From: Oceanicola granulosus HTCC2516
GTDB taxonomy: Bacteria > Pseudomonadota > Alphaproteobacteria > Rhodobacterales > Rhodobacteraceae
Reading direction: 5' to 3'
NCBI RefSeq assembly: GCF_000153305.1
Contig: NZ_CH724110.1
Coordinates: forward strand, 174,078-238,077
Length of the DNA stretch: 64,000 nucleotides
Below, piece after piece: positions 1-9,446 of the stretch. The notes beneath the pieces are model-generated. The model saw nothing but the letters and a program-made list of their open reading frames with translations, was not told the origin of the DNA and did no database searches. Each line of letters opens with the position of its first letter. Within the stretch, counting starts at the first letter, position 1. Both the position numbers and the translations under genes were made by a program.

Positions 1-103
1 CGCCGCCCGAGAGGGTGGTGATCATGCCGACCTTGATCTCGGCGGCGGCGGCCCCGGCGCAGAGCGCCAGCGCGGTCGTGGCGGTCAGTAGTGTCTTGAG
101 CAT
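1..103 (-). CDS. ABC transporter substrate-binding protein, N-terminus (partial)
   Basis: Only the first 34 codons are present; the gene runs off the left edge. The visible part is a signal peptide (charged start MLK, a hydrophobic TLLTATTALALCAG stretch, an AAAA cleavage region) followed by EIKVGMITTLSGG. That opening is typical of periplasmic binding proteins of the branched-chain amino acid/aromatic acid (Peripla_BP_6) type. A purine-rich GGGAGAGAG ribosome site precedes the ATG. It starts 59 bases after the CoA-ligase gene in the same direction, so it is probably the last gene or the start of the transport genes of the aromatic-acid operon. Uptake of the aromatic substrate is an inference from position; the ligand cannot be read from this fragment. 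Confidence 0.75.
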   Translation of the reverse strand, partial: MLKTLLTATTALALCAGAAAAEIKVGMITTLSGG

Positions 104-162
104 CTTGGTCTCTCTCCCTGTGTGTCTCACTGTGCCTTTTGTGGCGGCTTGCTCGCGGCTTG

Positions 163-1806
163 TCATGCGTCGCGTTTGGCGCCCCTGTGGACCGGCGCGA
201 TGCGGAAGCGCTGGACCTTGCCGCTCGGCGTCTTGGGCAGGGCGGGCGCGAAGACTACGCTGCGGGGGTACTTGTAGGGCGCGATCGTCGCCTTGACGTG
301 GGCCTGCAGCGCGGCGGCGAGCGCCTCGCAGGGGGTCGCGCCCTCGACGAGGACGATGTGGGCCTCGACGATGTGGCCGCGCTCCTCGTCGGGCGCGCCG
401 ATCACCGCGCATTCCAGCACGTCGGGGTGGGCGAGCAGGGCGGCCTCCACCTCGGGGCCGGCGATGTTGTAGCCCGACGACAGGATGATGTCGTCGTTGC
501 GGGCGGCGAAGTGGAAGTGGCCGTTCTCGTCCTGGGTGAAGGTGTCGCCGGTGATGTTCCAGCCGTTCTCCACGTAGCCCGCCTGCCGCTCGCCGCGCAG
601 GTAGCGGCAGCCCGTCGGCCCGCGCACCGCGAGCCGGCCGAGCGTGCCGCGCGGGGCCTCGCTGCCGTCGTCGGCGAGCACCTTCGCCTCGTAGCCGCGC
701 ACCGGGCGGCCGGTGCAGCCGGGGCGGTGGTCGTCGAAGCGGTTGGTGATGAAGATGTGCAGCAGCTCCGTCGCGCCGATGCCGTCGAGCATCGGCTTGC
801 CGGTCTCGGCCATCCACGCCTCGTAGATCGGCGCGGGCAGGGTCTCGCCCGCCGAGACGGCGGCGCGCAGGCTGGTGAGGTCGCTGCCCGCCTCCATCGC
901 CTGCAGCATCACCCGGTAGGCGGCGGGGGCGGTGAAGCAGACGGTGGCGCGGTACTTCTGGATGATCTCGATCAGGTTGGGCGGCGAGGCGTTCTCGAGC
1001 AGCGTCGCCGCCGCGCCGAAGCGCAGCGGGAAGATCGCCAGCCCGCCGAGCCCGAAGGTGAAGGCCAGCGGCGGCGAGCCGACGAACACGTCGCCGGGGG
1101 TCACCTGCAGCACCTCGCGGGCGTAGCCGTCGGCGATGATCAGCAGGTCGCGGTGGAAGTGCATCGTGGCCTTGGGGTCGCCCGTCGAGCCGGAGGTGAA
1201 GCCGAGCAGGGCGACGTCGTCCTGCGCGGTGTCGACGGCGTCGAAGGCGACGGGCTTCTCGAGCGCCAGCCGGTCGAGCTCGGCGTCGTGGTTGGAGGTG
1301 CCGTCGAAGCCGACGACGGTCTTGAGGAACGCGCTGTCCTTGGCGCAGGCGGTCAGCTCGTCCATCAGCCGGGTGTCGCAGAGCGCGTGCGAGATCTCGG
1401 CCTTGTCGACGTACTTGCGCAGCTCGCCCGCGCGCAGCATCGGCATCGTGTTGACCACCACCGCGCCGGCCTTCGTCGCGGCGAGCCAGCAGGCGACCAT
1501 GGCCGGGTTGTTGGCCGAGCGGATCAGGACGCGGTTGCCGGGCCTGACGCCGAGATCTTCGACGAGGACGTGGGCGAGGCGGTTGGTCCAGTCGGCGAGT
1601 TCCTTGTAGGTGCGCCGCCGGCCGTTGCCGATCAGCGCGGTGCGGTCGCCGAAGCCGCGCGCGACCATCCGGTCGGTCAGCTCGACGGCGGCGTTGAGCC
1701 GGTCGGGGTAGTCGAAGCCGTCGAGCAGCAGGTCGGGCCACTGGTCGGGCGGGGGCAGGTTGTCGCGGGCGAAGCTGTCGGTGTGGGCGGACGGTCGGAG
1801 CGTCAT
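163..1806 (-). CDS. 2-aminobenzoate-CoA / benzoate-CoA ligase family protein
   Basis: This is a 547-residue AMP-forming acyl-CoA synthetase. It should activate an aromatic acid to its CoA thioester using ATP and CoA. It shows the AMP-binding P-loop [20 protein letters not shown] near residues 186-205, a [11 protein letters not shown] core motif, and the C-terminal [11 protein letters not shown] segment with the catalytic lysine. The MHFHRD variant is typical of the benzoate/2-aminobenzoate-CoA ligase branch. The ATG overlaps the upstream dehydrogenase stop as ATGA, which fixes the start. The neighbouring monooxygenase/reductase of the 2-aminobenzoyl-CoA type makes anthranilate the best substrate guess, with salicylate or benzoate as alternatives. 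Family assignment is firm; the exact substrate is inference. Confidence 0.85.
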   Translation of the reverse strand: MTLRPSAHTDSFARDNLPPPDQWPDLLLDGFDYPDRLNAAVELTDRMVARGFGDRTALIGNGRRRTYKELADWTNRLAHVLVEDLGVRPGNRVLIRSANNPAMVACWLAATKAGAVVVNTMPMLRAGELRKYVDKAEISHALCDTRLMDELTACAKDSAFLKTVVGFDGTSNHDAELDRLALEKPVAFDAVDTAQDDVALLGFTSGSTGDPKATMHFHRDLLIIADGYAREVLQVTPGDVFVGSPPLAFTFGLGGLAIFPLRFGAAATLLENASPPNLIEIIQKYRATVCFTAPAAYRVMLQAMEAGSDLTSLRAAVSAGETLPAPIYEAWMAETGKPMLDGIGATELLHIFITNRFDDHRPGCTGRPVRGYEAKVLADDGSEAPRGTLGRLAVRGPTGCRYLRGERQAGYVENGWNITGDTFTQDENGHFHFAARNDDIILSSGYNIAGPEVEAALLAHPDVLECAVIGAPDEERGHIVEAHIVLVEGATPCEALAAALQAHVKATIAPYKYPRSVVFAPALPKTPSGKVQRFRIAPVHRGAKRDA

Positions 1807-2957
1807 GGCGTCTCCCTTTCGAACTGCGCCAGCGCCTGGCGCGCGATGATGACCTTCTGCACGTCGCTGGCGCCCTCGTAGATGCGCAGCGCCCGGATCT
1901 CGCGGTAGAGCCGCTCGACGATGCCGCCCGCGCGCACGCCGTCGCCGCCGTGAAGCTGCACCGCCTGGTCGATGACCCGCTGCGCCTGCTCGGTGGCGAA
2001 CAGCTTGGCCATCGCCGCCTCGCGGGTGACGCGGGGCGCGCCGCTGTCCTTGGCCCAGGCGGCGCGGTAGACGAGCAGCGCGGCGGCATCGATGTCGAGC
2101 GCCATGTCGGCGAGGTGGCCCTGCACGAGCTGCAGATCCGCCAGCGGCGCGCCCTGGACGTGGCGCGTGCTGACCCGCGCCAGCGACTCGTCGAGCGCGC
2201 GCCGCGCGAAGCCGAGGGCGGCGGCGGCGACGGTGGAGCGGAACACGTCGAGCACCGCCATCGCCACCTTGAAGCCCGCGCCGGGCGCGCCGACCAGTGC
2301 GTCGGCGGGCATGCGGCAGCCGTCGAAGCGCAGCCGGGCGAGGGGGTGGGGGGCGATGGTCTCGAGCCGCTCGGCGATCTCGAGGCCGGGCGTGCCGGCG
2401 GCGACGACGAAGGCGGAGAGGCCCCGGGCGCCCGGCCCCTCGCCGGTGCGCGCGAACACCGTGTAGACGTCGGCGATGCCGCCGTTGGAGATCCACGTCT
2501 TCTCGCCGTCGAGCACGTAGCCGTCGCCGTCGGCGCGGGCGGTCATGGTGGAGTTGGCGACGTCGGAGCCGGAGGCGGGCTCGGTCAGCGCGAAGGCGGC
2601 GATGGCGCGTCCGGCGCGGGTCTCGGGGAGCCAGCGGGCCTTCTGGGCGTCGGTGCCGAACAGCGTCAGCGCGCCGGTGCCGAGGCCCTGCATGGCGAAG
2701 GCGAAATCTGCCAGCCCGTCGTGGCGGGCGAGGATCTCGCGGGCGAGGCAGAGGGTGCGCACGTCGAGCCGGCCGTCGGGGGCGGCGGTGTGCTCCAGCA
2801 GCCCGGCCGCGCCGAGGGTGGTGACGAGGGCGCGGCAGGCGGCGTCGGTGTCGGCATGGTCGACGGCGAGGCCGGCGGCGACCTCCTCGACGCGGGCGGC
2901 GAGGTCGCGGTGGCGGGGCTCGAGGAACGGCCAGTCGAGGTAGCTCCGGTCGGCCAT
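1803..2957 (-). CDS. Acyl-CoA dehydrogenase
   Basis: A 384-residue flavin acyl-CoA dehydrogenase. The FAD-binding hallmark [13 protein letters not shown] lies near residue 120, WISNGG follows, and the C-terminal arginine/glycine region has [19 protein letters not shown] and [10 protein letters not shown]. The length is normal for the family. The stop overlaps the ligase start (ATGA) and the start shares one base with the hydratase stop (TGATG), so expression is probably coupled. In 2-aminobenzoyl-CoA type clusters a dehydrogenase of this family works in the beta-oxidation-like steps after ring reduction; that role here is inferred from context. Confidence 0.85.
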   Translation of the reverse strand: MADRSYLDWPFLEPRHRDLAARVEEVAAGLAVDHADTDAACRALVTTLGAAGLLEHTAAPDGRLDVRTLCLAREILARHDGLADFAFAMQGLGTGALTLFGTDAQKARWLPETRAGRAIAAFALTEPASGSDVANSTMTARADGDGYVLDGEKTWISNGGIADVYTVFARTGEGPGARGLSAFVVAAGTPGLEIAERLETIAPHPLARLRFDGCRMPADALVGAPGAGFKVAMAVLDVFRSTVAAAALGFARRALDESLARVSTRHVQGAPLADLQLVQGHLADMALDIDAAALLVYRAAWAKDSGAPRVTREAAMAKLFATEQAQRVIDQAVQLHGGDGVRAGGIVERLYREIRALRIYEGASDVQKVIIARQALAQFERETP

Positions 2958-3760
2958 CAGTCGCCCTCGAACACGGGTTTGCGCTTGGCCGCGAAAGCCT
3001 CGTAGGCGCGGTGGAAATCGCGGCCCTGCATGCAGATCGCCTGCGCCTGCGCCTCGGCCTCGATGGCCTGGTCGAGGCTCATGGACCATTCCTGCACCAG
3101 CATCGTCTTGGTCATCGAATTGGCGAAGGTCGGCCCCGCGACGATCCGCTCGGCCAGCGCCAGCGCGTCGCGCTCAAGGCTGTCGGCGCTGGCAAGGGCG
3201 TTGAAGAAGCCCCAGCGCTCGCCCTCCTCGGCGCCCATCGAGCGGCCGAGATACAGCAGCTCCGCCGCCCGGCCCTGGCCGACGATCCGGGGCAGCATCG
3301 CGCAGGCCCCCATGTCGCAGCCCGCGAGCCCGACCCGGTTGAACAGGAAGGCGACCCTGGCGTCGGGCCCCGCGATGCGCAGGTCGGAGGCCATCGCGAG
3401 GATCGCCCCGGCCCCGGCGCAGACGCCGTCGATCGCCGCGATGATCGGCTTGCCGCAATGGAGCATCGCCTTGACGAGATCGCCCGTCATCCGGGTGAAG
3501 GCGAGCAGCTCCTTCATCGGCATCTTCGTCAGCGGGCCGATGATGTCGTGCACGTCGCCGCCGGAGCTGAAGTTGCCGCCGTTGGGCAGCAGCACGACGG
3601 CGTGGACGTCGTCGGCGTAGGGCAGGGCGCGGAACCAGTCGCGCAGCTCGGCGTAGCTGTCGAAGGTCAGCGGGTTCTTGCGCTCGGGCCGGTCGAGGCG
3701 GATGCGCGCGATGCCGGCCTCGATGGTGCAGCGGAAGTGGGTGGTGTCGGCGCGGGTCAT
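2957..3760 (-). CDS. Enoyl-CoA hydratase/isomerase family protein
   Basis: A 267-residue crotonase-fold protein. It has the oxyanion-hole segment [14 protein letters not shown] near residues 53-66 and the second one, [20 protein letters not shown], near residues 104-123. It probably hydrates, or hydrolytically opens, a CoA-bound ring product made by the neighbouring monooxygenase/reductase. Its ATG overlaps the MarR stop (ATGA) and its stop touches the dehydrogenase start. The family is clear; which double bond or ring it acts on cannot be decided from sequence. Confidence 0.83.
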   Translation of the reverse strand: MTRADTTHFRCTIEAGIARIRLDRPERKNPLTFDSYAELRDWFRALPYADDVHAVVLLPNGGNFSSGGDVHDIIGPLTKMPMKELLAFTRMTGDLVKAMLHCGKPIIAAIDGVCAGAGAILAMASDLRIAGPDARVAFLFNRVGLAGCDMGACAMLPRIVGQGRAAELLYLGRSMGAEEGERWGFFNALASADSLERDALALAERIVAGPTFANSMTKTMLVQEWSMSLDQAIEAEAQAQAICMQGRDFHRAYEAFAAKRKPVFEGD

Positions 3761-4227
3761 TCGCTTCCTTCCATGTGCGCGGTGCCCCGCTCGAGCAGCG
3801 CGATCATCGTCTCGGCCTCGTCGGCGTCGAGGCCGCCGAGCAGCTCGTCGATCCAGCCCTCGTGCAGGGCGGCGAGCGCCTCGAAGGCGGCGCGGCCCTT
3901 CGGCGTCAGGCGGGCGAGCTGGGCGCGGCGGTCGCCGGGCACGCCGACGCGCAGCGCGAGGCCGTCGGCGGTGAGCCGGTCGACGATGCCGGTGACGTTG
4001 CCCGCCGAGACGCGCAGGCTCTGGGACAGCTCGCTCATCTTCAGCCCCTCCGGGTGGCGCGACAGGGCGGCCATCACGTCGAAGCGGGGCAGGGTGGTGT
4101 CGTGCTCGTCGCGCATCCGGCGGCGCAGGTCGGACTCGACGCGGCCCGTCAGCTTGAGCAGGCGCAGCCAGAGCCGCAGGCGGGTCTTGGACGCGCTCTC
4201 GGCGCGGGGGCGCAGCTCGGGGTTCAT
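3757..4227 (-). CDS. MarR family transcriptional regulator
   Basis: A 156-residue winged-helix regulator. The DNA-binding part is recognisable from [20 protein letters not shown] through [15 protein letters not shown] to the wing segment [20 protein letters not shown]; dimerisation helices lie at both ends. It sits in the middle of the catabolic operon, overlapping both neighbours by ATGA, so it is made together with the enzymes. MarR proteins in such pathways usually repress and release DNA on binding an aromatic acid or its CoA thioester. The inverted repeats upstream of the operon (7312-7352) are the obvious candidate targets. Ligand and mode are inference. Confidence 0.85.
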   Translation of the reverse strand: MNPELRPRAESASKTRLRLWLRLLKLTGRVESDLRRRMRDEHDTTLPRFDVMAALSRHPEGLKMSELSQSLRVSAGNVTGIVDRLTADGLALRVGVPGDRRAQLARLTPKGRAAFEALAALHEGWIDELLGGLDADEAETMIALLERGTAHMEGSE

Positions 4228-4967
4228 ATCTCGCCCCCCGACAGGCTGAGCGCGTGGCCGTTGACGCTGCCCGCGCCGTCGGAGGCCAGCCAGAGCGCGG
4301 CGTCGGCGACCTCGCCGGGCTGGACGAAGCGTCGCTGCGGGTTGTCGGCCCGCAGGGTGGCGCGGGCCTCGTCGGGGCTCATGCCGGTGGTGGCGGTGAT
4401 CTTGTCGACGGAGCGCGCCAGCAGGGGCGTCTCGACGAAGCCGGGGCAGAGCGCGTTGACGGTGATGCCGGTCGTCGCCAGTTCGCGGGCGAGGGCGCGG
4501 GTCAGCCCCACGACGGCGTGCTTGGCAGCGCAGTAGGCGCTGACATAGGGGTAGCCCCTGAGCCCGGCGGTCGAGGCGACGGCGATCATCCGGCCCCAGC
4601 CGGCGGCCTTCATCCCCGGCAGCGCGGCCTGCCAGACGTTGACGACGCCCTCGAGGTTGACGCCCATCATGCCGCGCAGGGTCTCCGGGGTCATCCTGGC
4701 GAAGGGCACCGACTCCGCCGCGCCGGCGTTGGCGACGACGACGGAGATCGGACCGCGCTCGGCCACGGCCGTCTCGAAGGCGCGGGCGACGGCGTCGGGG
4801 TCGGTGACGTCGCCGAGCACGAAGGGCAGGCCCTGCTCGCGCAGGGTGGCCTCGGTGCGGCCCATGATGGTGACGCGCGCGCCCGCCCCGGCGAAGGCGT
4901 GGGCGGTGGCCGCGCCGACGCCGGTGCCGCCGCCGGTGACGAGGATATGGCGCTCGGCGAGGCTCAT
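4224..4967 (-). CDS. SDR family NAD(P)-dependent oxidoreductase
   Basis: A 247-residue classical short-chain dehydrogenase. It has the cofactor motif TGGGTGVG at residues 11-18, the NAG motif in [10 protein letters not shown], a catalytic serine in [10 protein letters not shown] and the YCAAK catalytic Tyr-Lys pair. The C-terminus [14 protein letters not shown] is normal. It overlaps the monooxygenase/reductase stop and the MarR start by ATGA. Context suggests oxidation of a hydroxyacyl-CoA or cyclic hydroxy intermediate of the aromatic pathway; the substrate is not readable. Confidence 0.85.
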   Translation of the reverse strand: MSLAERHILVTGGGTGVGAATAHAFAGAGARVTIMGRTEATLREQGLPFVLGDVTDPDAVARAFETAVAERGPISVVVANAGAAESVPFARMTPETLRGMMGVNLEGVVNVWQAALPGMKAAGWGRMIAVASTAGLRGYPYVSAYCAAKHAVVGLTRALARELATTGITVNALCPGFVETPLLARSVDKITATTGMSPDEARATLRADNPQRRFVQPGEVADAALWLASDGAGSVNGHALSLSGGEI

Positions 4968-7261
4968 GCGCGCAGGGTCTCCGCTTCGCGGTCGGCCAGC
5001 CGCCAGAGCTGGTCGCGGCCGGGCAGGTAGGGCAGGGGCCAGTCGGCGTGGCGGTCGCCGATGCGGGCGGCCTCGTGGAACGTCCAGTACGGATCGGCCA
5101 GGTGCGGGCGGCCGACGGCGACGAGATCGGCCCGGCCCGCCATCAGGATCGAGTTGGCGTGGTCGGCTTCGTAGATGTTGCCCACGGCCATCGTGCGGAT
5201 GCCGGCCTCGTTGCGGATGCGGTCGGAGAACGGGGTCTGGAACATGCGCCCGTAGACGGGGCGGGCGTCGGGGGTGGTCTGGCCGGCGGAGACGTCGACG
5301 AGATCGGCCCCGGCCTCCCTGAAGGCGCGGGCGATCAGCACCGCCTCCTCGGGCGTCACCCCGTCCTCGCCGACCCAGTCGGTGGCGGAGATGCGCACCG
5401 ACATCGGCTTGTCCGCCGGCCAGGCGGCGCGCATCGCGGCGAACACCTCGAGCGGCCAGCGCAGGCGGTTGTCGAGGCTGCCGCCGTAATCGTCGGTGCG
5501 CCTGTTGGAGACGGGGGAGAGGAACGACGAGACGAGGTAGCCGTGGGCGGCGTGCAGCTCGATCATGTCGAAGCCGGCGCGCCCGGCCATCTCGGCGGCG
5601 GCGACGAACTGGTCGCGCACCTCGTCCATCTCGCCGCGGGTGATCTCGCGGGGGACGGCATTGTGGCGGGTCCAGGGGATCGCGGAGGCGCTGACGATGT
5701 CCCAGTTGCCCTCGGCGAGCGGCTCGTCCATGCCCTCCCAGCCGAGCCCGGTGGAGCCCTTGCGGCCGGAATGGCCGATCTGGCAGCAGATCCGCGCGCG
5801 GGTCTCGGAATGGACGAACGCCGTCAGCCGCCGCCACGCCGCCTCGTGCTCGGGGGCGTAGAGGCCGGGGCAGCCCGGGGTGATGCGGCCCTCGGGGGAG
5901 ACGCAGGTCATCTCGGTGAAGACCAGCCCCGCGCCGCCCTTGGCGCGCTCGCCGTAATGGACGAGGTGCCAGTCGGTGGGGCAGCCGTCGACGGCCTTGT
6001 ACTGCGCCATGGGCGAGACAACGATGCGGTTGTCGAGCTCCATGCCGCGCAGGCGGAACGGGGTGAGCATCGGCGGGCGCAAGGGGGCGTCGTCGGGCAG
6101 GCCCGACTGGCGCATGAACCAGCGCTCGGCGCTCTCGAGCCAGGCGGGGTCGCGTTGGCGCAGGTTCTCGTGGCTGATCCGCTGGCTGCGGGTGAGCATC
6201 GAGTAGTTGAGCTGGACCGGGTCGAGGCCGAAGTAGCGCTCGACCTCCTCGAACCATTCCAGCGAGTTGCGCGCCGCCGATTGCAGCCGCAGCACCTCGA
6301 GCCGCCGCTCGCTCTCGTACTTGGCGAAGGCGGCGGCCATGTCGGGCTCGCTGTGCAGGTACCCGGCCAGCGCGATGGCGCTCTCGAGCGCCAGCTTGGT
6401 GCCCGAGCCGATGGAGAAGTGCGCCGTCGCCGCCGCGTCGCCGAGCAGCACGACGTTGCCGGTGCTCCAGCTCTTGCACAGCACCCGCGGGAAGCGCAGC
6501 CAGGCCGAGCCGCGGATGTGGTGGGCGTTGGACATCAGCGCGTGACCGCCGAGGTGGTCGCGGAAGATCTCCTCGCAGGTGGCGATGCTCTCTTCCTTGC
6601 TCATGTCGGCGAAGCCCCAGGCGTCGTAGGTGGCCTGGGAGCATTCGACGATGAACGTCGCGGTGGTCTCGTCGAACTGGTAGGCGTGCGCCCAGACCCA
6701 GCCGTGGCGGGTCTCCTCGAAGATGAAGGTGAAGGCGTCCTTGAAGGTCTGGTGGGTGCCGAGCCAGACGAAGTTGCAGCGCCGCTCCTCGATCTCGGGC
6801 TCGAAGGCGTCGGCGTAGAGGGTGCGCGTCTTCGAATTGAGCCCGTCGGCGGCGACGACGAGGTCGTACTCCTCGCGCAGGGTCTCGGCGCTGGCGATTT
6901 CGGCCTCGAAGCGGAGCGTCACGCCCAGCTCGCGCGCCCGCTCCTGGAGCAGGAGCAGCAGCGTCTTGCGGCCGATGCCGCAGAAGCCGTGGCCGGTGGA
7001 GACGATGCGCTCGCCGCGGAAATGCAGCGCGATGTCGTCCCAGTAGGCGAAGTGGCCGCGGATCGCCTCGGCGCTGGCGGGGTCGTTGGCGGCGAGGTTG
7101 GCGAGGGTCTCGTCGGAGAGCACCACGCCCCAGCCGAACGTGTCGTCGGCCCGGTTGCGCTCGAAGACGGTGACCTCGTGCGAAGGGTCGCGCAGCTTCA
7201 TGGAGATCGCGAAGTAGAGGCCGGCCGGCCCTCCGCCAAGGCATGCAATGCGCAATCCCAC
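4964..7261 (-). CDS. Bifunctional salicylyl-CoA / 2-aminobenzoyl-CoA monooxygenase-reductase
   Basis: A 765-residue two-domain flavoenzyme. Residues 1 to about 390 form an FAD aromatic hydroxylase ([16 protein letters not shown] near the N-terminus, [13 protein letters not shown], and [20 protein letters not shown] for FAD ribityl binding). From about 395 to the end it is an old-yellow-enzyme TIM barrel ([48 protein letters not shown]). This arrangement is characteristic of 2-aminobenzoyl-CoA monooxygenase/reductase and salicylyl-CoA 5-hydroxylase, which hydroxylate and then reduce the CoA-bound ring. The start is GTG, chosen for the GGAGGAGAA site just upstream and the FAD motif at the very N-terminus. 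It is the first gene of the coupled operon. Substrate choice between anthranilate and salicylate is open. Confidence 0.9.
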   Translation of the reverse strand: MGLRIACLGGGPAGLYFAISMKLRDPSHEVTVFERNRADDTFGWGVVLSDETLANLAANDPASAEAIRGHFAYWDDIALHFRGERIVSTGHGFCGIGRKTLLLLLQERARELGVTLRFEAEIASAETLREEYDLVVAADGLNSKTRTLYADAFEPEIEERRCNFVWLGTHQTFKDAFTFIFEETRHGWVWAHAYQFDETTATFIVECSQATYDAWGFADMSKEESIATCEEIFRDHLGGHALMSNAHHIRGSAWLRFPRVLCKSWSTGNVVLLGDAAATAHFSIGSGTKLALESAIALAGYLHSEPDMAAAFAKYESERRLEVLRLQSAARNSLEWFEEVERYFGLDPVQLNYSMLTRSQRISHENLRQRDPAWLESAERWFMRQSGLPDDAPLRPPMLTPFRLRGMELDNRIVVSPMAQYKAVDGCPTDWHLVHYGERAKGGAGLVFTEMTCVSPEGRITPGCPGLYAPEHEAAWRRLTAFVHSETRARICCQIGHSGRKGSTGLGWEGMDEPLAEGNWDIVSASAIPWTRHNAVPREITRGEMDEVRDQFVAAAEMAGRAGFDMIELHAAHGYLVSSFLSPVSNRRTDDYGGSLDNRLRWPLEVFAAMRAAWPADKPMSVRISATDWVGEDGVTPEEAVLIARAFREAGADLVDVSAGQTTPDARPVYGRMFQTPFSDRIRNEAGIRTMAVGNIYEADHANSILMAGRADLVAVGRPHLADPYWTFHEAARIGDRHADWPLPYLPGRDQLWRLADREAETLRA

Positions 7262-7311
7262 CGCGTTCTCCTCCCGATTCGCCCCTCATCCTCGGGCATC
7301 GGGAAAAGTAT

Positions 7312-7352
7312 TTCAAGATTGAAGCTTCAGGCTGGAACTTTTAGACCTGAAG
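7312..7352. promoter_or_regulatory. Inverted-repeat operator region between divergent aromatic-CoA operons
   Basis: The 136-base gap between the divergent operons holds two dyads in an AT-richer patch. TTCAA-GA-TTGAA occupies 7312-7323. CTTCAGG at 7325-7331 pairs with CCTGAAG at 7346-7352 across 14 bases. Size and symmetry suit a MarR dimer, and a MarR gene lies in the minus-strand operon. The repeats are seen directly; binding by that MarR is inference. Confidence 0.6.
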
Positions 7353-7397
7353 CAATCGGCCCCGCCACGCGCGCGGGCGCAGCCTGGAGCGAGAGCC

Positions 7398-9338
7398 ATG
7401 TCCGACGGACCCGTGAGCGTGCGCCGCGAGGGCGCTGTCGCCGTCGTCACCATCGACAACCCGCCGGTCAACGCGACCTCGCAGGCAGTGCGCGCCGGGC
7501 TGCTCGACGCGGTCGCGGCGTGCGACGGGATGGACGTGACGAAGGTGGTGCTGGCCTGTGCCGGGCGGACCTTCGTGGCGGGCGCGGACGTGCGCGAGTT
7601 CGACAAGCCCCCCGCCCCGCCGCACCTGCCCGACGTGCTGGCGGCCATCGAGGGCGCGGCGGTGCCGTGGGTGGCGGCGATCCACGGCACGGCGCTCGGC
7701 GGCGGGCTGGAGCTGGCGATGGCCTGCCATGCCCGCGTCGCGGCGGCCGACGCGAAGCTGGGCCTGCCGGAGGTGACGCTCGGGCTGATCCCCGGGGCGG
7801 GCGGCACGGTGCGGCTGCCCCGGCTGGTGCCGGCGGAGACGGCGCTCGGGATGGTCGCGGGCGGCCGGCCGGTGCCGGCGCGGCAGGCGCAGGCGGCGGG
7901 GCTGGTGGACGCGCTCGCCGAGGGCGACCTGCTGGAGGCGGCGAAGGCCCACGCCGCCGAGCGCACGCCGACGCTGGCGCGCCCGGTGCGCCGGCTCGGG
8001 GACCGCGCGGCGTACGACGAGGCGGCCGAGGCGCAGCGGCGCAAGGCGCGCGGGCAGCTGTCGGTCGGCGCGGCCGTCGACGCGGTCGACCGCGCGCTGA
8101 CGCTGCCGCCCGACGAGGCGCTCGCGGCGGAGCGGGCGGCGTTTCTCGAGCTGAAGGCGTCGGAGCAATCCGCCGCGCTGCGCCACCTGTTCTTCGCCGA
8201 GCGCGCCACCCTGTCGGACCCGCGCTGCAAGGGCGCGCCGCGCCCGGTGGAGCAAGTCGGCGTCGTCGGGGGCGGCACGATGGGCGCGGGCATCGCCGCC
8301 GCCTGCCTGCTCGCGGGCCTCGCCGTCACCCTCGCCGAGCGCGACACGGAGGCCGCCGCCGCCGCGCGGGGGCGGGTCGAGGAGATCCTCGCCGCCAGCG
8401 TCGCGCGGGGCAAGATCGACGATGCGCGGCGCGCCACGCTGCTGGCCGGCTTCGCCGCGACCGCCGACACCGCCGACCTCGCCGGGGCCGACCTCGTGAT
8501 CGAGGCGGTGTTCGAGGACATGGACGTGAAGGCCGCCGTCTTCGCCGAGCTCGAGCGCCACACCCGCCCGGACGCGATCCTCGCCACCAACACCTCCTAC
8601 CTCGACGTCGCCGCGCTGGCGCGGAGCCTGCGCGATCCGTCGCGGGTGATCGGGCTGCACTTCTTTTCGCCGGCGCACGTGATGAAGCTGCTGGAGATCG
8701 TGCTCCCCGACGGCGTCGCCGACGATGTCGTCGCCACCGCCGCCCGCCTCGCGCGCCGGCTCGGCAAGATCGCGGTGCTCGCCGGGGTCTGCGACGGGTT
8801 CATCGGCAACCGGATCATGTCGGCCTACCGGCGCGAGGCGGACTACCTGGTGGAGGACGGGGCGAGCCCGTGGGAGGTGGACGCGGCGATGCGCGATTTC
8901 GGCTTCCCGATGGGGGTCTTCGAGATGCAGGACCTCGCCGGGCTCGACATCGCCTGGGCGATGCGCAAGCGCCGCGCCGCCACCCGACCGGCCTCCGAGC
9001 GCTACGTCGCCATCGCCGACCGCCTCTGCGAGGCGGGTCGGCTCGGGCGCAAGACGGGCGCCGGCTGGTACGACTATGCCGCCGGCGCGCGCGCGCCGAG
9101 CCCCGCCACCGAGCGGATCGTCGCCGAAGAGCGCGCGGCCAAGGAGATCGTGGCGCGGCCGGTATCAAGGGAGGACATCATGGCACGGCTGCTCGGCGCG
9201 ATGCAGGCCGAGGGCGCGGCGGTGCTCGCCGAGGGCATCGCCGCGCGGAGCGGCGACATCGACGTCGTGATGGCCAACGGCTACGGCTTCCCGCGCTGGC
9301 GCGGCGGGCCGATGTTCATGGCGGAGCGGACGGACTAG
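7398..9338 (+). CDS. Enoyl-CoA hydratase / 3-hydroxyacyl-CoA dehydrogenase fusion (FadB/FadJ-like)
   Basis: A 646-residue bifunctional beta-oxidation enzyme. The N-terminal ~190 residues are a crotonase domain (FVAGADVREF, IHGTALGGGLELAMACHARV, LPEVTLGLIPGAGGTVRLPR). A Rossmann NAD site GVVGGGTMGAGIAAACLLAG begins near residue 287, and C-terminal 3-hydroxyacyl-CoA dehydrogenase domains follow (NTSYLDV, GLHFFSPAHVMKLLEIV, CDGFIGNRIM, YGFPRWRGGPM). It is somewhat shorter than typical FadJ (about 700 residues). It is divergent from the monooxygenase operon and shares its regulatory gap. The expected job is hydration and oxidation of the ring-opened CoA ester; this is inferred from context. Confidence 0.88.
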   Translation: MSDGPVSVRREGAVAVVTIDNPPVNATSQAVRAGLLDAVAACDGMDVTKVVLACAGRTFVAGADVREFDKPPAPPHLPDVLAAIEGAAVPWVAAIHGTALGGGLELAMACHARVAAADAKLGLPEVTLGLIPGAGGTVRLPRLVPAETALGMVAGGRPVPARQAQAAGLVDALAEGDLLEAAKAHAAERTPTLARPVRRLGDRAAYDEAAEAQRRKARGQLSVGAAVDAVDRALTLPPDEALAAERAAFLELKASEQSAALRHLFFAERATLSDPRCKGAPRPVEQVGVVGGGTMGAGIAAACLLAGLAVTLAERDTEAAAAARGRVEEILAASVARGKIDDARRATLLAGFAATADTADLAGADLVIEAVFEDMDVKAAVFAELERHTRPDAILATNTSYLDVAALARSLRDPSRVIGLHFFSPAHVMKLLEIVLPDGVADDVVATAARLARRLGKIAVLAGVCDGFIGNRIMSAYRREADYLVEDGASPWEVDAAMRDFGFPMGVFEMQDLAGLDIAWAMRKRRAATRPASERYVAIADRLCEAGRLGRKTGAGWYDYAAGARAPSPATERIVAEERAAKEIVARPVSREDIMARLLGAMQAEGAAVLAEGIAARSGDIDVVMANGYGFPRWRGGPMFMAERTD

Positions 9339-9382
9339 GCGGCGGCGCGAGGTCGCGCTACGTCATTGGAAAAAATCCGCAA

Positions 9383-9394
9383 GAACATACGTTC
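9383..9394. repeat. Short inverted repeat upstream of the HWE kinase
   Basis: GAAC-ATAC-GTTC is a perfect 4-base-arm dyad with a 4-base spacer, 52 bases upstream of the kinase ATG. It could be a small operator or chance. Confidence 0.3.
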
Positions 9395-9446
9395 CTCTTC
9401 CCGCGAGATCGCGCTAGGTCGAACCGTACCCAAAGAGGAGACGTCG

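Noticed and set aside
9361..9446. EcfG-type general stress promoter before the HWE kinase
   Set aside because: GGAAC/CGTT-like pieces occur only as part of the short dyad and not at the required 16-17 base spacing on the coding strand.
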